From Candidatus Endonucleibacter bathymodioli (GTDB lineage: Bacteria; Pseudomonadota; Gammaproteobacteria; Pseudomonadales; Endozoicomonadaceae), in NCBI GenBank assembly GCA_030674915.1, contig JASXSV010000005.1, positions 1 to 64,000 on the forward strand: 64,000 bases of DNA, given 5' to 3'. Shown here piece after piece: positions 19,944 through 29,222 of this stretch. The translations under genes and the position numbers were made by a program. Each line of letters opens with the position of its first letter. Within the stretch, counting starts at the first letter, position 1. The notes beneath the pieces were generated by a model. It saw only the letters and a list, made by a program, of their open reading frames with translations, searched no databases and was not told where the DNA came from.

Positions 19944-20288
19944 TCACTTCCTTTCTTGCTTCCAGGCCAATAGATAAGAGTGCCCAATACCAATAATCCA
20001 AGCAACAACTAAAACCACCTTAGTAATAGTAACAAGAGAGCCCGAGTTAACAGACGGCGACATCATGATATCCATGACTGCATGCATGTCTTGAGGATCA
20101 ATCTCCCCAGACCTTATATTTTCTAGCACCTGCTGTACTCGCTCAATAAACTGGAGTAGTAAAATACACATAGCCGCCGCAGAAGAGGAAGACAGTGCAA
20201 TACCAATCCAATATTTCTTGAGCAAGATATGCCCAGCTCCTGGTATCACCAATGCGGACAATAGGGCTGCTTTGACTGATTTTTTCAT
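19944..20288 (-). CDS. Small membrane protein with two to three transmembrane segments
   Basis: 114 aa starting MKKSVKAALLSALVIPGAGH. The segment ALVIPGAGHILLKKYWIGIAL resembles small bacterial membrane proteins with an 'FPGxGHxYLKRY' hairpin; a second hydrophobic stretch (SSAAAMCILLLQFI) and a third at the C-terminus (VVLVVAWIIGIGHSYLLAW) follow, with an amphipathic loop between. Start at 20288 is chosen because AAAGGGAAAGGAA precedes it at good spacing; a frame extends 17 codons further upstream without a site. No function known. It lies 126 bp downstream of apt on the same strand. Confidence 0.7.
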   Translation of the reverse strand: MKKSVKAALLSALVIPGAGHILLKKYWIGIALSSSSAAAMCILLLQFIERVQQVLENIRSGEIDPQDMHAVMDIMMSPSVNSGSLVTITKVVLVVAWIIGIGHSYLLAWKQERK

Positions 20289-20414
20289 AGTTATTCCTTT
20301 CCCTTTACCGATGAGAGTGTGGCGGGGCGGTGGCGACAAATGTACGAAACGTCATTAGCCTGCTGCAATAGATGAGTGAGAACAGCTAGAAAAAAGAAAT
20401 GGGTATGAATATTG

Positions 20415-20957
20415 CTACTTACCGTCAAATGAACAAAGGGTATAGACTGGTATATCGGCGGTAATTAAACATCGAGAGCCACCTAACTCTGGAAGGTCTA
20501 TAATAGCCGCAGCTTCTACGGTTAATGCCCCGCATGCTTGAATCAGTTTCGCGGCGGCAAGAATGGTTCCTCCAGTTGCAATTAGGTCGTCAACAAGGAG
20601 AACTTTGTCATTTTCCTTTAACGCATCCGCATGCATCTCAATAGTTGCGGTACCGTATTCAAATTCATAATCCTGACTAATTGTGCTGGCTGGCAACTTG
20701 CCTTTTTTTCGGACTAGTACCAGTGGCTTCTTCAAAGTATAAGCTAACGGTGAACCCAGCAGAAAGCCTCTAGCATCAATAGCTGCAACATGCGTGATGT
20801 CCTGACCATGATAGCGATGAATCAGGCGATCTATCATCTCATGAAAGGCTTTGGGATTTTCAAAAAGAGTGGTGATATCTCTGAAGATAACATCTTGTTT
20901 TGGCCAGTTTTCAATAGACCTTATATATGATTGTAAATCGATGTCATCTGGTGACAT
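20415..20957 (-). CDS. apt: Adenine phosphoribosyltransferase
   Basis: Salvages adenine to AMP with PRPP. The 180-aa protein contains the PRPP-binding motif VLLVDDLIATGGTILAA (about residues 121-137), the ARGFLLGSPLAY hood region and RKKGKLPASTISQDYEFEYG, all characteristic. Length matches E. coli Apt. Single gene followed by a small membrane protein gene. Confidence 0.96.
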   Translation of the reverse strand: MSPDDIDLQSYIRSIENWPKQDVIFRDITTLFENPKAFHEMIDRLIHRYHGQDITHVAAIDARGFLLGSPLAYTLKKPLVLVRKKGKLPASTISQDYEFEYGTATIEMHADALKENDKVLLVDDLIATGGTILAAAKLIQACGALTVEAAAIIDLPELGGSRCLITADIPVYTLCSFDGK

Positions 20958-20981
20958 GGAATGATCTCAAAACTTCGGATA

Positions 20982-21115
20982 TCATATATATCATTCCCAA
21001 TAGAAGGCTCTTAGAAGGCATGAGACTGTCTGCTGTCTGCTGCCTCCCCCCCATCATCCCTATTTGCAGACTCATGAGTCTTTGCACGTTTGTCTTCTAT
21101 GCACACTTTCAACAG
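20982..21115. repeat. Palindromic element A, copy 4 (degenerate)
   Basis: TATATCATTCCCAATAGAAG ... CAGACTCATGAGTCTTTGCA ... GTTTGTCTTCTATGCACACT; arms and core recognisable but diverged. Lies between apt and safE. Confidence 0.45.
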
Positions 21116-21190
21116 TACTGCTATAAGAGACCTATTACTAACTGTATTCTTCAGGGATGTGTAAGATTTTGACGTTGTCTTTTTTTACAG

Positions 21191-21886
21191 TCAAAAGGAA
21201 ATCAGCCCCATCATTGCTTTTTGATGAGGGCCAGGAAAAGTCCACAAGCCAAATAATATCATCATAATGCCTGCTATATTTCTTGTCAATTGAGCTTGTA
21301 TTATATGGTGAAGCTGTTTTGATAGAAGACCAGTCAGCAACACCGAAGGTATTGTGCCTACGCCAAAACAGAACATTAATAAAGCTGACTGTAGTGGGGA
21401 TCCTTGACTGGAAGACCAAACAAGGGTGCTGTAAACCAAACCGCAAGGAAGCCAGCCCCATAAACCACCCAGCGATAAAGCACCCGTGACAGTTTTTACT
21501 GGGATTAAATGTTTTCCAATGGGCTGTAGTTTGCGCCATAAAACACCGCCAATGACTTCCAGCCTAGTAAGGCCTTTCCAAATGCCTGATACATACAGCC
21601 CCATAAAAACAAGCATAAATCCTGCAAGTATCCGTAGCAAAAACCGCAAGACAGGACTGCTATCTCCTAGAAACCACCCCACGCTACCCAAAATAAAGCC
21701 TGCCAAAGCATAGCTTAAAATCCTACCCAAATGATAGCAAAGCATTAGACCGAAAACAGCTGATTTTGTTTTACCTGAAATAGACATACTTAATGCTGAA
21801 GTGATACCGCCACACATACCTATACAGTGGACACTGCCTAACAAACCAATTGTTAACGCAGAAATAAACAGAGTTATCTCAGTCAT
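21191..21886 (-). CDS. Sulfite exporter TauE/SafE-type membrane protein of the cco cluster
   Basis: 231 aa with about six membrane segments. The N-terminal GLLGSVHCIGMCGGI motif (paired cysteines in the first helix) is typical of the SafE/UreH-like group (related to DsbD and copper or metal transport proteins) found after ccoS in many proteobacteria. Probably supports copper delivery or cytochrome oxidase maturation; exact role unknown. The start at 21886 is supported by AGAAGG eight bases upstream; that site lies inside the last codons of ccoS, so the two are translationally coupled. Confidence 0.87.
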   Translation of the reverse strand: MTEITLFISALTIGLLGSVHCIGMCGGITSALSMSISGKTKSAVFGLMLCYHLGRILSYALAGFILGSVGWFLGDSSPVLRFLLRILAGFMLVFMGLYVSGIWKGLTRLEVIGGVLWRKLQPIGKHLIPVKTVTGALSLGGLWGWLPCGLVYSTLVWSSSQGSPLQSALLMFCFGVGTIPSVLLTGLLSKQLHHIIQAQLTRNIAGIMMILFGLWTFPGPHQKAMMGLISF

Positions 21887-21888
21887 GG

Positions 21889-22104
21889 TCACGGCCTTCT
21901 TTTTTTGAATTGTTTTTTTGAATTGTTTTTTTGAATTGTTTTTTTGAATTGTTTTTTTAATGGTGGATCATCATCAAAAAGTATGCTGTGTGCTGGGCCT
22001 TCCATATCATCAAACTGCCCACTATTCACAGCCCAGAAAAAAATCCTAAGCGCTATGGCTACCAAAACCAAAGCAAGGGGTATAAGAATAATCAGGCTTT
22101 CCAT
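21889..22104 (-). CDS. ccoS: Cytochrome oxidase maturation protein CcoS
   Basis: 71 aa. Single N-terminal membrane helix (SLIILIPLALVLVAIALRIFFWAV) followed by the CcoS signature SGQFDDMEGPAHSILFDDD. CcoS is needed for insertion of haem and copper into CcoN of cbb3 oxidase. After the conserved region the tail (KKQFKKTIQKNNSKKQFKKRRP) is encoded by a 13-bp tandem repeat and is lysine-rich, not part of the usual family. The ATG at 22104 follows the ccoI stop by two bases, and the stop overlaps the safE translation start region. Confidence 0.93.
   Translation of the reverse strand: MESLIILIPLALVLVAIALRIFFWAVNSGQFDDMEGPAHSILFDDDPPLKKQFKKTIQKNNSKKQFKKRRP
21907..21958. repeat. 13-bp tandem repeat at the 3' end of ccoS (four copies)
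   Basis: Four perfect copies of GAATTGTTTTTTT. The unit length is not a multiple of three, so each gain or loss changes the reading frame of the ccoS tail and the distance to safE. Confidence 0.97.
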
Positions 22105-22106
22105 GA

Positions 22107-24575
22107 TCAAGTTACCATTGATAGTTGTCTTACTTTCCCTTTATACGTACGACTTTTTTTATCTGCAAATGGGGTGTTTAAGCGTAGCGCATTCATGACA
22201 ACTATTATAGAACTAAGCGCCATTCCCGTTGATGCCATCCACGGGGCAACCATGCCTGCGCAGGCCAGGGGCAAGGCAATAAGATTATAGGACAAAGCCC
22301 AAGTAAGATTTTGTCTTATGATAGCACGAATTTTACGGGAGAGCTGGAATGCCTCAGGTAAGCGGCTTAAATCCATGGATAGTAGTACCGCATCAGCATT
22401 GGTTCTGGCGAGATCTGAAGCATTACCCATAGCTAGCGAAATGTCAGCACCAGCAAGTACTGGAATGTCATTAATACCATCACCCACCATCAATACCCGG
22501 TCTCCCTGTTGTTGACAGCGGCGAACAAAGGTCATCTTATCACTAGGGCTTGTTTCTGAATACCAGTCTTCAATATTAAGATTGCGGGCAATTGTTGCGA
22601 CAACACCTTCTTGATCGCCACTTAATAATGTGATTTTGTAGCCGGATGCTTTTAAATTCAAGATGGTTTCTTTTGCTTCCGGCCTCAAACTGTCGGTTAT
22701 TCTGAACCAGCACAAGGCTCTATTGTTACAGGCAAGTAGCAACCATTGCCCTTTCGTAGGTGATATCAAGATTGCTTGTTTAGTTAGAGCAAAGTCCGGT
22801 TTACCAATGCGATATTGGTTGCCATCAATAGATCCTTCCAGCCCCTTACCCATGTGATTAATAACATTTTCAGCCCTCATATCATTACTATTGAAATGAT
22901 CACCGAATGCTTTGGCGATAGGATGTTCCGAGTGCGCCTCCAATGCTGCAGCTAGGTTAATCAGTTCTAATTTGCTAATAGTTATGTTTTTACAAGGCAG
23001 CACTTCTGCCAATATAAGCTCTCCTTGTGTAAGAGTGCCGGTCTTATCAAAAATAATATGATTAATTTGATTCAGCCCTTCAAGTACATGCCCGCGGGTT
23101 ACAAGTAGACCGACTCTATGCAAGCAACCTGTAGCGGCTGTAAGTGCTGCAGGTGTTGCCAATGACAGAGCACAGGGACAGGTGACTACAAGAACCGAAA
23201 GCGTTATCCAAAAAGCATTTTCTGGCGCAACATTAAACCAGTAAAAATACACGACAACGGATACAATCAGCACAACTCCGACAAACCACCCCGCCACCTT
23301 GTCTGCCAACCGTGCTATCTCTGGCTTCTCTTGACGTGCTCGTCGCAATAATGCAACAATCCCAGCCATTTGTGTTTGATTACCGATATGAGTCACTGTT
23401 ACATCAATAGCATTATCCTTGTTAATGCTTCCTCCCAGCACAGTTTGTCCGACCTTTTTAATAATAGGCATATACTCGCCAGTCAACATTGATTCATCTA
23501 GACTACTACTTCCTGATGCGATAATTCCATCAGCAGGAATACTGTTTCCGGGAAGAACTCTAACAATGTCGTTTTTTTTCAAATCCATCAATGGTACCCG
23601 CATCCATTGTCCTGCTGATAGTTTTAGGCAACTAACAGGCAAGAGGTTCGTTAATTCGCGCGCCGAACGCGAGGTGGCATGTCTAGCTTTTAGCTCAAGA
23701 TAGCGCCCAGTAAGCAAGAAAAAGGTGAACATACAAACCGAGTCAAAATAGATTTCACCAGTTCCAGAAAAAGTAGCAAGGAGGCTGGCAATATAAGCTC
23801 CACCAATTGCTATAGATACAGGAATATCCATACCTAGATGCTTCATTCTTATGTTTCTAATAGCCGCTTTAAAAAAGAGCGTAGCTGCGAAAAATACGAC
23901 AGGCGTCGCAACGATTGCGCTGACATAACGAATAAAATCTCTATGACTATCTTCCATATCATGGCTAATAGCACCGGCATAGAGAGCAATGGCGTACATC
24001 ATTACTTGCATAGCACCAATGCCTGATACCGCTAGCCGCCTGATAAATAGCTGATTCTCTTCTTTTAAAAGCGCTTCTTGACGATCCGCTTGCCAAGGAT
24101 GGGGGGTATAGCCAATTCTGTATACTTCCTCCATCAGCTCACTCAGCTTCACCTCCCCTAACTTCCATGTAATCTGCGCCTCATGAGTGCTGAGGTTAAC
24201 GTAAACCTGAGTGACGCCAGAAATTAAAGATAGATGCTTTTCAAGAAGCCAAACGCAAGCAGCACAGGTAATGCCACCAATTAACAAATTTGCTTGAAGA
24301 TGCTGCGGTGAGTCTGGCTGTACAAAACTTTGCTGAATATCAGGACGATCGTAAATTAGAAGTTCTGCTCTTAATTGATTGCCAATTAAGTCAGCTTGCT
24401 TTCCTACTTCTGTTCTACGCTCGTAATAGCAATCCAAACCTCCAGCGATAATAGCTTCCGTTACTGCTTTGCAGCCAGGACAACACATAGGTTGCTGAAC
24501 GCAGTCCACCTCTGCATGGAAAAGAGCAGGATTTGGGGTAGGAAGCTGGCAGTGATAGCAGAAAATATCTGTCAT
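22107..24575 (-). CDS. ccoI: Copper-translocating P-type ATPase CcoI/FixI
   Basis: 822 aa. N-terminal cysteine-rich segment (CYHCQLPTPN, CCPGCKAV), an HMA domain with GGITCAACVWLLEKH, then eight membrane helices with the CPC copper site (TCPCALSLATPAAL), the phosphorylation motif DKTGTLTQG and the hinge GDGINDIPVLAGADISLA. CcoI exports copper to the periplasm for assembly of the CuB centre of cbb3 oxidase rather than for resistance. ATG at 24575 is preferred over a TTG two codons earlier. Part of a ccoG, ccoH, ccoI, ccoS, safE unit; the oxidase structural genes (ccoNOQP) are not in the window. Confidence 0.95.
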   Translation of the reverse strand: MTDIFCYHCQLPTPNPALFHAEVDCVQQPMCCPGCKAVTEAIIAGGLDCYYERRTEVGKQADLIGNQLRAELLIYDRPDIQQSFVQPDSPQHLQANLLIGGITCAACVWLLEKHLSLISGVTQVYVNLSTHEAQITWKLGEVKLSELMEEVYRIGYTPHPWQADRQEALLKEENQLFIRRLAVSGIGAMQVMMYAIALYAGAISHDMEDSHRDFIRYVSAIVATPVVFFAATLFFKAAIRNIRMKHLGMDIPVSIAIGGAYIASLLATFSGTGEIYFDSVCMFTFFLLTGRYLELKARHATSRSARELTNLLPVSCLKLSAGQWMRVPLMDLKKNDIVRVLPGNSIPADGIIASGSSSLDESMLTGEYMPIIKKVGQTVLGGSINKDNAIDVTVTHIGNQTQMAGIVALLRRARQEKPEIARLADKVAGWFVGVVLIVSVVVYFYWFNVAPENAFWITLSVLVVTCPCALSLATPAALTAATGCLHRVGLLVTRGHVLEGLNQINHIIFDKTGTLTQGELILAEVLPCKNITISKLELINLAAALEAHSEHPIAKAFGDHFNSNDMRAENVINHMGKGLEGSIDGNQYRIGKPDFALTKQAILISPTKGQWLLLACNNRALCWFRITDSLRPEAKETILNLKASGYKITLLSGDQEGVVATIARNLNIEDWYSETSPSDKMTFVRRCQQQGDRVLMVGDGINDIPVLAGADISLAMGNASDLARTNADAVLLSMDLSRLPEAFQLSRKIRAIIRQNLTWALSYNLIALPLACAGMVAPWMASTGMALSSIIVVMNALRLNTPFADKKSRTYKGKVRQLSMVT

Positions 24576-24620
24576 TAGCAATATGCTCTTTCCTACAGCT
24601 TTAGCCTGCCCGGGCAGACA

Positions 24621-25157
24621 TTAATATCCGAGCTTAATGCTTACTCCGGGAATAACGGTGCTTTTATTGCTGATTCGCCAGCCGGACTCATAGCCTACTT
24701 CAGGGATCAGTTGATCAAAGGTTTCCAGTTGAACATAATAGTCTCCTGTCGCTTGTTCTTGCAGTTGACCTATGTAGTCTCCTGATATGGAGCGATTCAG
24801 TGTAATAACCTTGTCCTTACTCGAAAATACCGGAGACAACAAGCTTAGCTTGAGCTGCGTAGGATGATCTTCAGACACAGATGTTAAAAACACATGCACC
24901 TCTCCGGTAAGGTCATCAATGACAAGTGTTGCACCAATGGTTTGTTGCTGAGCATTCTGATCCCTAGTCAGGTCAGCATTAATGGCCTTACCATTTTTAT
25001 AATAATCATCAACAACCACACTGTCGGCGTTATGAAAAGCCAGATAAACCTCAAATGTTCCCCAGCTGACGGAGAACATCATAATACCGACGATAAACCA
25101 AGCCCATGGTTCTGCATGCCAAGGGGTAAAAACATCTCTGGATAATGCATTGCTCAT
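24621..25157 (-). CDS. ccoH: CcoH/FixH-like cbb3 oxidase assembly protein
   Basis: 178 aa. One N-terminal membrane helix (PWAWFIVGIMMFSVSWGTFEVYLAF) and a periplasmic beta-rich domain with VVVDDYYKNGKAINADLTRD and YYVQLETFDQ, the FixH pattern. Required for stability or assembly of cbb3 oxidase together with CcoI. It lies 45 bp upstream of ccoI on the same strand; two palindromic elements separate it from ccoG. Confidence 0.92.
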   Translation of the reverse strand: MSNALSRDVFTPWHAEPWAWFIVGIMMFSVSWGTFEVYLAFHNADSVVVDDYYKNGKAINADLTRDQNAQQQTIGATLVIDDLTGEVHVFLTSVSEDHPTQLKLSLLSPVFSSKDKVITLNRSISGDYIGQLQEQATGDYYVQLETFDQLIPEVGYESGWRISNKSTVIPGVSIKLGY

Positions 25158-25179
25158 AGCGAGTTACTCTTTTCTTGAT

Positions 25180-25305
25180 GAGTATATTCCCCGTGAATGC
25201 GCGGAATTGTTGACCAACCCACTTACCCCACGCACCTACTTTTCTTAGGCTTCATGGAATTCGACCGTTTGTCGCCCACCACACATTCAATGGAAACGAG
25301 TATAT
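25180..25305. repeat. Palindromic element A, copy 5
   Basis: GAGTATATTCCCCGTGAATG ... CGTTTGTCGCCCACCACACA ... CAATGGAAACGAGTATATAC. First of a tandem pair between ccoH and ccoG. Confidence 0.75.
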
Positions 25306-25433
25306 ACCCATTCCCTTTTAAGTACCTAGGCGTTAACCACTTTAAGTCATCCCAACCACACATTTCTCATAAGCTCATGAGCCCTAGCTCCCCTGTCGCC
25401 TACTCATTCCTCAATATAAAAACGGGTATATCA
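25299..25433. repeat. Palindromic element A, copy 6
   Basis: GTATATACCCATTCCCTTTT ... AAGCTCATGAGCCCTAGCTC ... CTGTCGCCTACTCATT ... AAAACGGGTATATC. Shares its left end with copy 5. Confidence 0.75.
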
Positions 25434-25439
25434 TAGCGT

Positions 25440-26852
25440 TCAACGTAGCTCCGAAGGCATCATAAAACGACTCTCGGAGGAGAGAGCTGGTATGGCAGGA
25501 TCAGCAATAGTAGCGTGAAACATAATCGGACGCGAGGCTGGCATACCTTTTATGAAAGGGGCTGTAGCTTTGATAATTCGTTCTGATACTTCACTAGGGT
25601 TAATAACATAAGTGTGACTCTGGATGGCGTGAAGACCGTCGATGCCATCAACAGAAACTGTAATTTGATGCTTCAGCTGACTTTTGTTGACAATCTTAAT
25701 AACATATATATTTTCAATATCTCCTGCTGGCGTGATGCGATAAAGGGTATTGCGGTCACGAATGACTTCTAGCTCTAATGGCACACGGTTGTTTATAGTC
25801 CAAGCAAGTAGGCCAATCATAACTAATAAGGCGGAAGCGTACCCGATAAACCGTGGCCGAAACAACGATATTTTTCCGCCAGCTAACGCCTTAGCGGTGG
25901 TATAGCGAATAAGCCCTTTTTCATACCCCATCTTGTCCATAACACTGTCGCAGGCATCGATACAAGCTGCGCATCCTATGCATTGGTATTGCAGGCCATT
26001 GCGAATATCAATACCAGTCGGGCAAACCTGCACGCAGATAGTGCAGTCAATACAATCACCAAGACCAATTGCCTTTTGGTCAATATTTCGTTTCCTTGGG
26101 CCTCTAACTTCACCACGGCCAGTATCATAGGCAACAACAAGGGTATCATTATCAAACATTACGCTTTGAAATCTGGCGTAGGGACACATATGGAGGCATA
26201 CTTGCTCTCGTAACCAGCCTGCATTTCCATAGGTTGCCAGGGTGAAAAAACCAAGCCAGAAGCTAGGCCACGGACTCAAATACAAAACGAATATATTAGG
26301 CACCAGTTCCCGGACAGGAATGAAATAGCCAACAAAAGTGAAGCTCGTAGCAAAAGCTATCAATAGCCAGAGCAAATGTTTGGTTAACTTTCTAAATGCT
26401 TTGTTGGTATTATAGGGCTGTCCATCACGTTTAATTCGCTTGTTTCTATCTCCTTCTATCATCTTTTCAACCCACATGAAAACCCAAGTGAAAACACTTT
26501 GAGGACAGGTATAACCACACCAAATTCGTCCAGCAACAACCGTTATGGTGAACAAACCAAAAGCACAGATAAGGAGAAGCCAAGATAAAAGAACAAAGTC
26601 TTGAGGCCAGAAAGTGGTACCGAATATATGGAATTTTCGTTCCGCAAGATCAAATAGTATGGCTTGTCTCTCCCCCCACTTGAGCCAGCAGCAACCAAAA
26701 TAAAGAATAAATAAAAATGCCCCTCCAGTACGCCTGAGGTTACGATAAAAGCCCGTAAAACTACGAGTATAAATTTCCTCTGGCGGGTGATATAAATCAA
26801 TTAATCTAGGTTCTGGCTGTTGGCTGGTCTGAGCCTCGTCAGGGTTGGCCAT
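25440..26852 (-). CDS. ccoG: Cytochrome c oxidase accessory protein CcoG
   Basis: 470 aa. Membrane helices flank GRIWCGYTCPQSVFTWVF (ferredoxin-like NapH region); two 4Fe-4S clusters are bound by CIDCTICVQVCPTG and CIGCAACIDACDS, and the C-terminus is the immunoglobulin-like CcoG domain. It is thought to reduce or handle copper for cbb3 oxidase assembly. ATG at 26852 gives MANPDEAQ; a GTG five codons upstream is possible. First gene of the cco assembly unit. I see no TTGAT-N4-ATCAA FNR box upstream. Confidence 0.95.
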   Translation of the reverse strand: MANPDEAQTSQQPEPRLIDLYHPPEEIYTRSFTGFYRNLRRTGGAFLFILYFGCCWLKWGERQAILFDLAERKFHIFGTTFWPQDFVLLSWLLLICAFGLFTITVVAGRIWCGYTCPQSVFTWVFMWVEKMIEGDRNKRIKRDGQPYNTNKAFRKLTKHLLWLLIAFATSFTFVGYFIPVRELVPNIFVLYLSPWPSFWLGFFTLATYGNAGWLREQVCLHMCPYARFQSVMFDNDTLVVAYDTGRGEVRGPRKRNIDQKAIGLGDCIDCTICVQVCPTGIDIRNGLQYQCIGCAACIDACDSVMDKMGYEKGLIRYTTAKALAGGKISLFRPRFIGYASALLVMIGLLAWTINNRVPLELEVIRDRNTLYRITPAGDIENIYVIKIVNKSQLKHQITVSVDGIDGLHAIQSHTYVINPSEVSERIIKATAPFIKGMPASRPIMFHATIADPAIPALSSESRFMMPSELR

Positions 26853-26867
26853 GGTATTGTATTCCAC

Positions 26868-26985
26868 TGTTATATTCCCACTCCCTTTGAAGGCTCTAGG
26901 TTGTTAACCTATCTCACTCACCCAGCCCTCACCTCACATAGTTTCTCTCGCTTGTCGTCTACTTACAACTGCAAACTAGGCTCTT
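26868..26985. repeat. Palindromic element A, copy 7
   Basis: TTATATTCCCACTCCCTTTG ... TAGGTTGTTAACCTATCTCA ... CTCGCTTGTCGTCTACTTAC. Directly 5' of ccoG. Confidence 0.65.
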
Positions 26986-27239
26986 AGGCATAACTTTTAT
27001 AAGTGACTACAAAATCCATTATCCTACTTGAAGATCCAAGGGCGAGCAAGCATCGACAATATCTCTGTGTTTTCAGGAGAGTCATGTATGAACAGCAGAT
27101 GCAACTGTCTTGCTCATCAATGAGCCTTTAAAAAACAACACCTCAGATTTATCGTTAAAATCCGATGATCATGCCTCATTGCGTGCCATTTAGTCTTGAT
27201 ATTACTACCACTAATCTAGACGTATTTTACCTATCATTA

Positions 27240-27376
27240 CATACTCGTGTCCATTGAGGGTGCGGGTAAACGACTAACGAACGAGCCTCCAATCACCTCT
27301 TAGTTAGTCGCAAGTGATTGGGTGAGTGCTAGCAGTCAACAACCTATCCCCTTCAAGGGTAATTGGTATATCTAAG
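27240..27376. repeat. Palindromic element A, copy 8
   Basis: CATACTCGTGTCCATTGAGG ... CAAGTGATTGGGTGAGTG ... AGCAGTCAACAACCTATCCC ... GGGTAATTGGTATATC. Well preserved. Confidence 0.75.
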
Positions 27377-27804
27377 CATACCTATGCTAATACCATCAGA
27401 TTGCTGCTTATATTTATGAGAATTGAAATATAAAATATACCGTGTCCGGCCTGAACAAATGACTTTATCAAAAAACCTCATCTGCAAAAAAACTAAAGAG
27501 AGCACCTAATAAGTTTTATTCTGAAAAACAGACTGGATTGTAGAGCACCATGAGACGGTGAAGACTTCACTACCAGAGGGTTACGTGTTATTTTTTATGG
27601 ACACGATTCATCCAACGCAAGCAACAAAAAATCACCTCAGGATGACTACGAAAAGCTGTATTTAAAGATTACTAGTGTTACTAAACGCTATAATCTCTCA
27701 AATAAATTTGGTACTTATTGTACCCATTAATACATGGATCTTTCCAATGAATTTTCTGGTGATTATTTAATGGCTACGCCTCCTAAACCCACGCCGACAG
27801 ATGC
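27377..27804 (+). pseudogene. Probable IS630-type transposase remnant in a spacer
   Basis: Around 27560-27660 the plus strand reads LPEGYVLFFMDTIHPTQATK, close to the conserved FMDA.HPT segment of IS630-type transposases. The frame is then lost. The rest of the stretch is non-coding. Confidence 0.45.
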
Positions 27805-28611
27805 TTAGTCCACATCCTCCATTTTTTTCGTAAGATCGATAGATCTTACATAGATAGGATAAAAATAATGCATGATTTCACCCTCATCTTGTTGCTCTAA
27901 CTCTTCATGTGCCTGACCTGTGTAAATAAATCCTTTTTTATTAGCGTAGTAATCAGCAATTGAGTATGGTGCCTGGGAAGAGTTTTTGTCATCATCCTTT
28001 GGGTCAAATTCAAACGCGGACAAAGCGAGACCATTTTTATCTTTTTCGATGGCCATCGTTTCGGCAAGATCCAGCAGTAGACTACCCTGCCCTGTTTTAG
28101 GATCCGAGACCAAAGCTTCAACCCATAGACAGCTATCAATTAATTTATCCATATCGGAGATACTGGATAGAGTAGAAGATTGCTCTGTTGCATGGGTATA
28201 CTTGTGAGTTGGTGGATTATCGTTGGTGCACATAATGGCAAAACGTGCATCCTCTCCCTCCTTACCGTTGCATGAAATAAATATGTCCGTTGCCGAGCTG
28301 TTTAATATAGACTCTAAAATATCTTGTCCATCTTTATTCGCTCTCATGGACATGGAGGCAATGACCTCCTCTGCTTGCCGTCTAGTGGCTTTAAAAATCC
28401 ATGGCTTATTGAGTGTTGGCGGTCTGATGAGGGTTATTGCTCTATCCGACAGGGCTTTGTCTGGCGCAATAGAGGAAAATACAAAGAGTGTGTACCTTAA
28501 TATGGATTTTTTAACTACTTTGACAAGTCTTCCGAAAAAATTGACGTCTTCCTCTTTCCTTAGCAAAGGCGTGTTCTGTACTTGTGTTTTATCTGGCCCC
28601 ATAATTTTCAT
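27805..28611 (-). CDS. Putative GNAT-fold protein of unknown substrate
   Basis: 268 aa starting MKIMGPDKTQVQ; GGAG lies seven bases before this ATG. The C-terminal half reads LWVEALVSDPKTGQGSLLLD, then LAETMAIEKDKNGLALSAFE and IADYYANKKGFIYTG, which fits the GNAT acetyl-CoA-binding motif (V.P...GxGxxLL..AE..A...G...L........A..YY.K.GF...G). The N-terminus (KVVKKSILRYTLFVFSSIAP) is basic and amphipathic without a clear signal peptide. The fold call is by eye from this pattern only. It is surrounded by IS fragments, so a horizontally acquired or effector gene is plausible. Confidence 0.6.
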   Translation of the reverse strand: MKIMGPDKTQVQNTPLLRKEEDVNFFGRLVKVVKKSILRYTLFVFSSIAPDKALSDRAITLIRPPTLNKPWIFKATRRQAEEVIASMSMRANKDGQDILESILNSSATDIFISCNGKEGEDARFAIMCTNDNPPTHKYTHATEQSSTLSSISDMDKLIDSCLWVEALVSDPKTGQGSLLLDLAETMAIEKDKNGLALSAFEFDPKDDDKNSSQAPYSIADYYANKKGFIYTGQAHEELEQQDEGEIMHYFYPIYVRSIDLTKKMEDVD

Positions 28612-28725
28612 GATCAATCTCCATTTTTATAATTATGTGTCATTCAATTGATCTAGCCCTGTACTGGCCTAACGAACCGGACACTTCAATAAGATACAAT
28701 ACTCGTCAATTATTAAAGTGTCATT

Positions 28726-29160
28726 ATGGGACAGAAATTGCAGTTACAAACAGAGTACCACACAGAACTTAAATACGAGGCCTTAGCCTTCGATCACGAT
28801 CACAACCACTCGATTGCTGAGGCTGCTAAATCACTAGGTGCTGCGACTAGTTCACTCTACCGAGGAAGGACGAGCAAGAGCAGTCGCCAGGCAAACACAG
28901 GCCTAGATGAAGATAAACGTATTGATATTCGTCCCTACGCCAAGAAAAGAAAGAGTTACTCATGGAGAAAGATATTGTCAGTAAGACAATCCTGTTGAAA
29001 ACTGAATTACAGGCATTGCCTTTCCTATCCTGCTATTCCGTCAGCTTTTAAAAACAAGGGGTTTAGCGTAGGAGTTACCTATATAGCTTGCAGAACTCAT
29101 ACTATCACGCTAAAAAGATCAAAGTGATCGACAAAAAACAGTGGTAAATTGAACTCTTCC
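28726..29160 (+). pseudogene. IS3-family transposase remnant (OrfA start plus decayed OrfB)
   Basis: Starts MGQKLQLQTEYHTELKYEAL and continues HNHSIAEAAKSLGAATSSLY and GLDEDKRIDI, the helix-turn-helix OrfA of IS3-type elements. The frame drifts after residue 75, and the following 170 bp hold only broken OrfB-like words (YHAKKIKVIDKKQW, stop, IELFHNTLES). Confidence 0.75.
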
Positions 29161-29222
29161 ATAACACTTTGGAATCCAGCTCCCTTATTATCGGTGTTTG
29201 TCAACAAAGATAGCCGTTTTTG

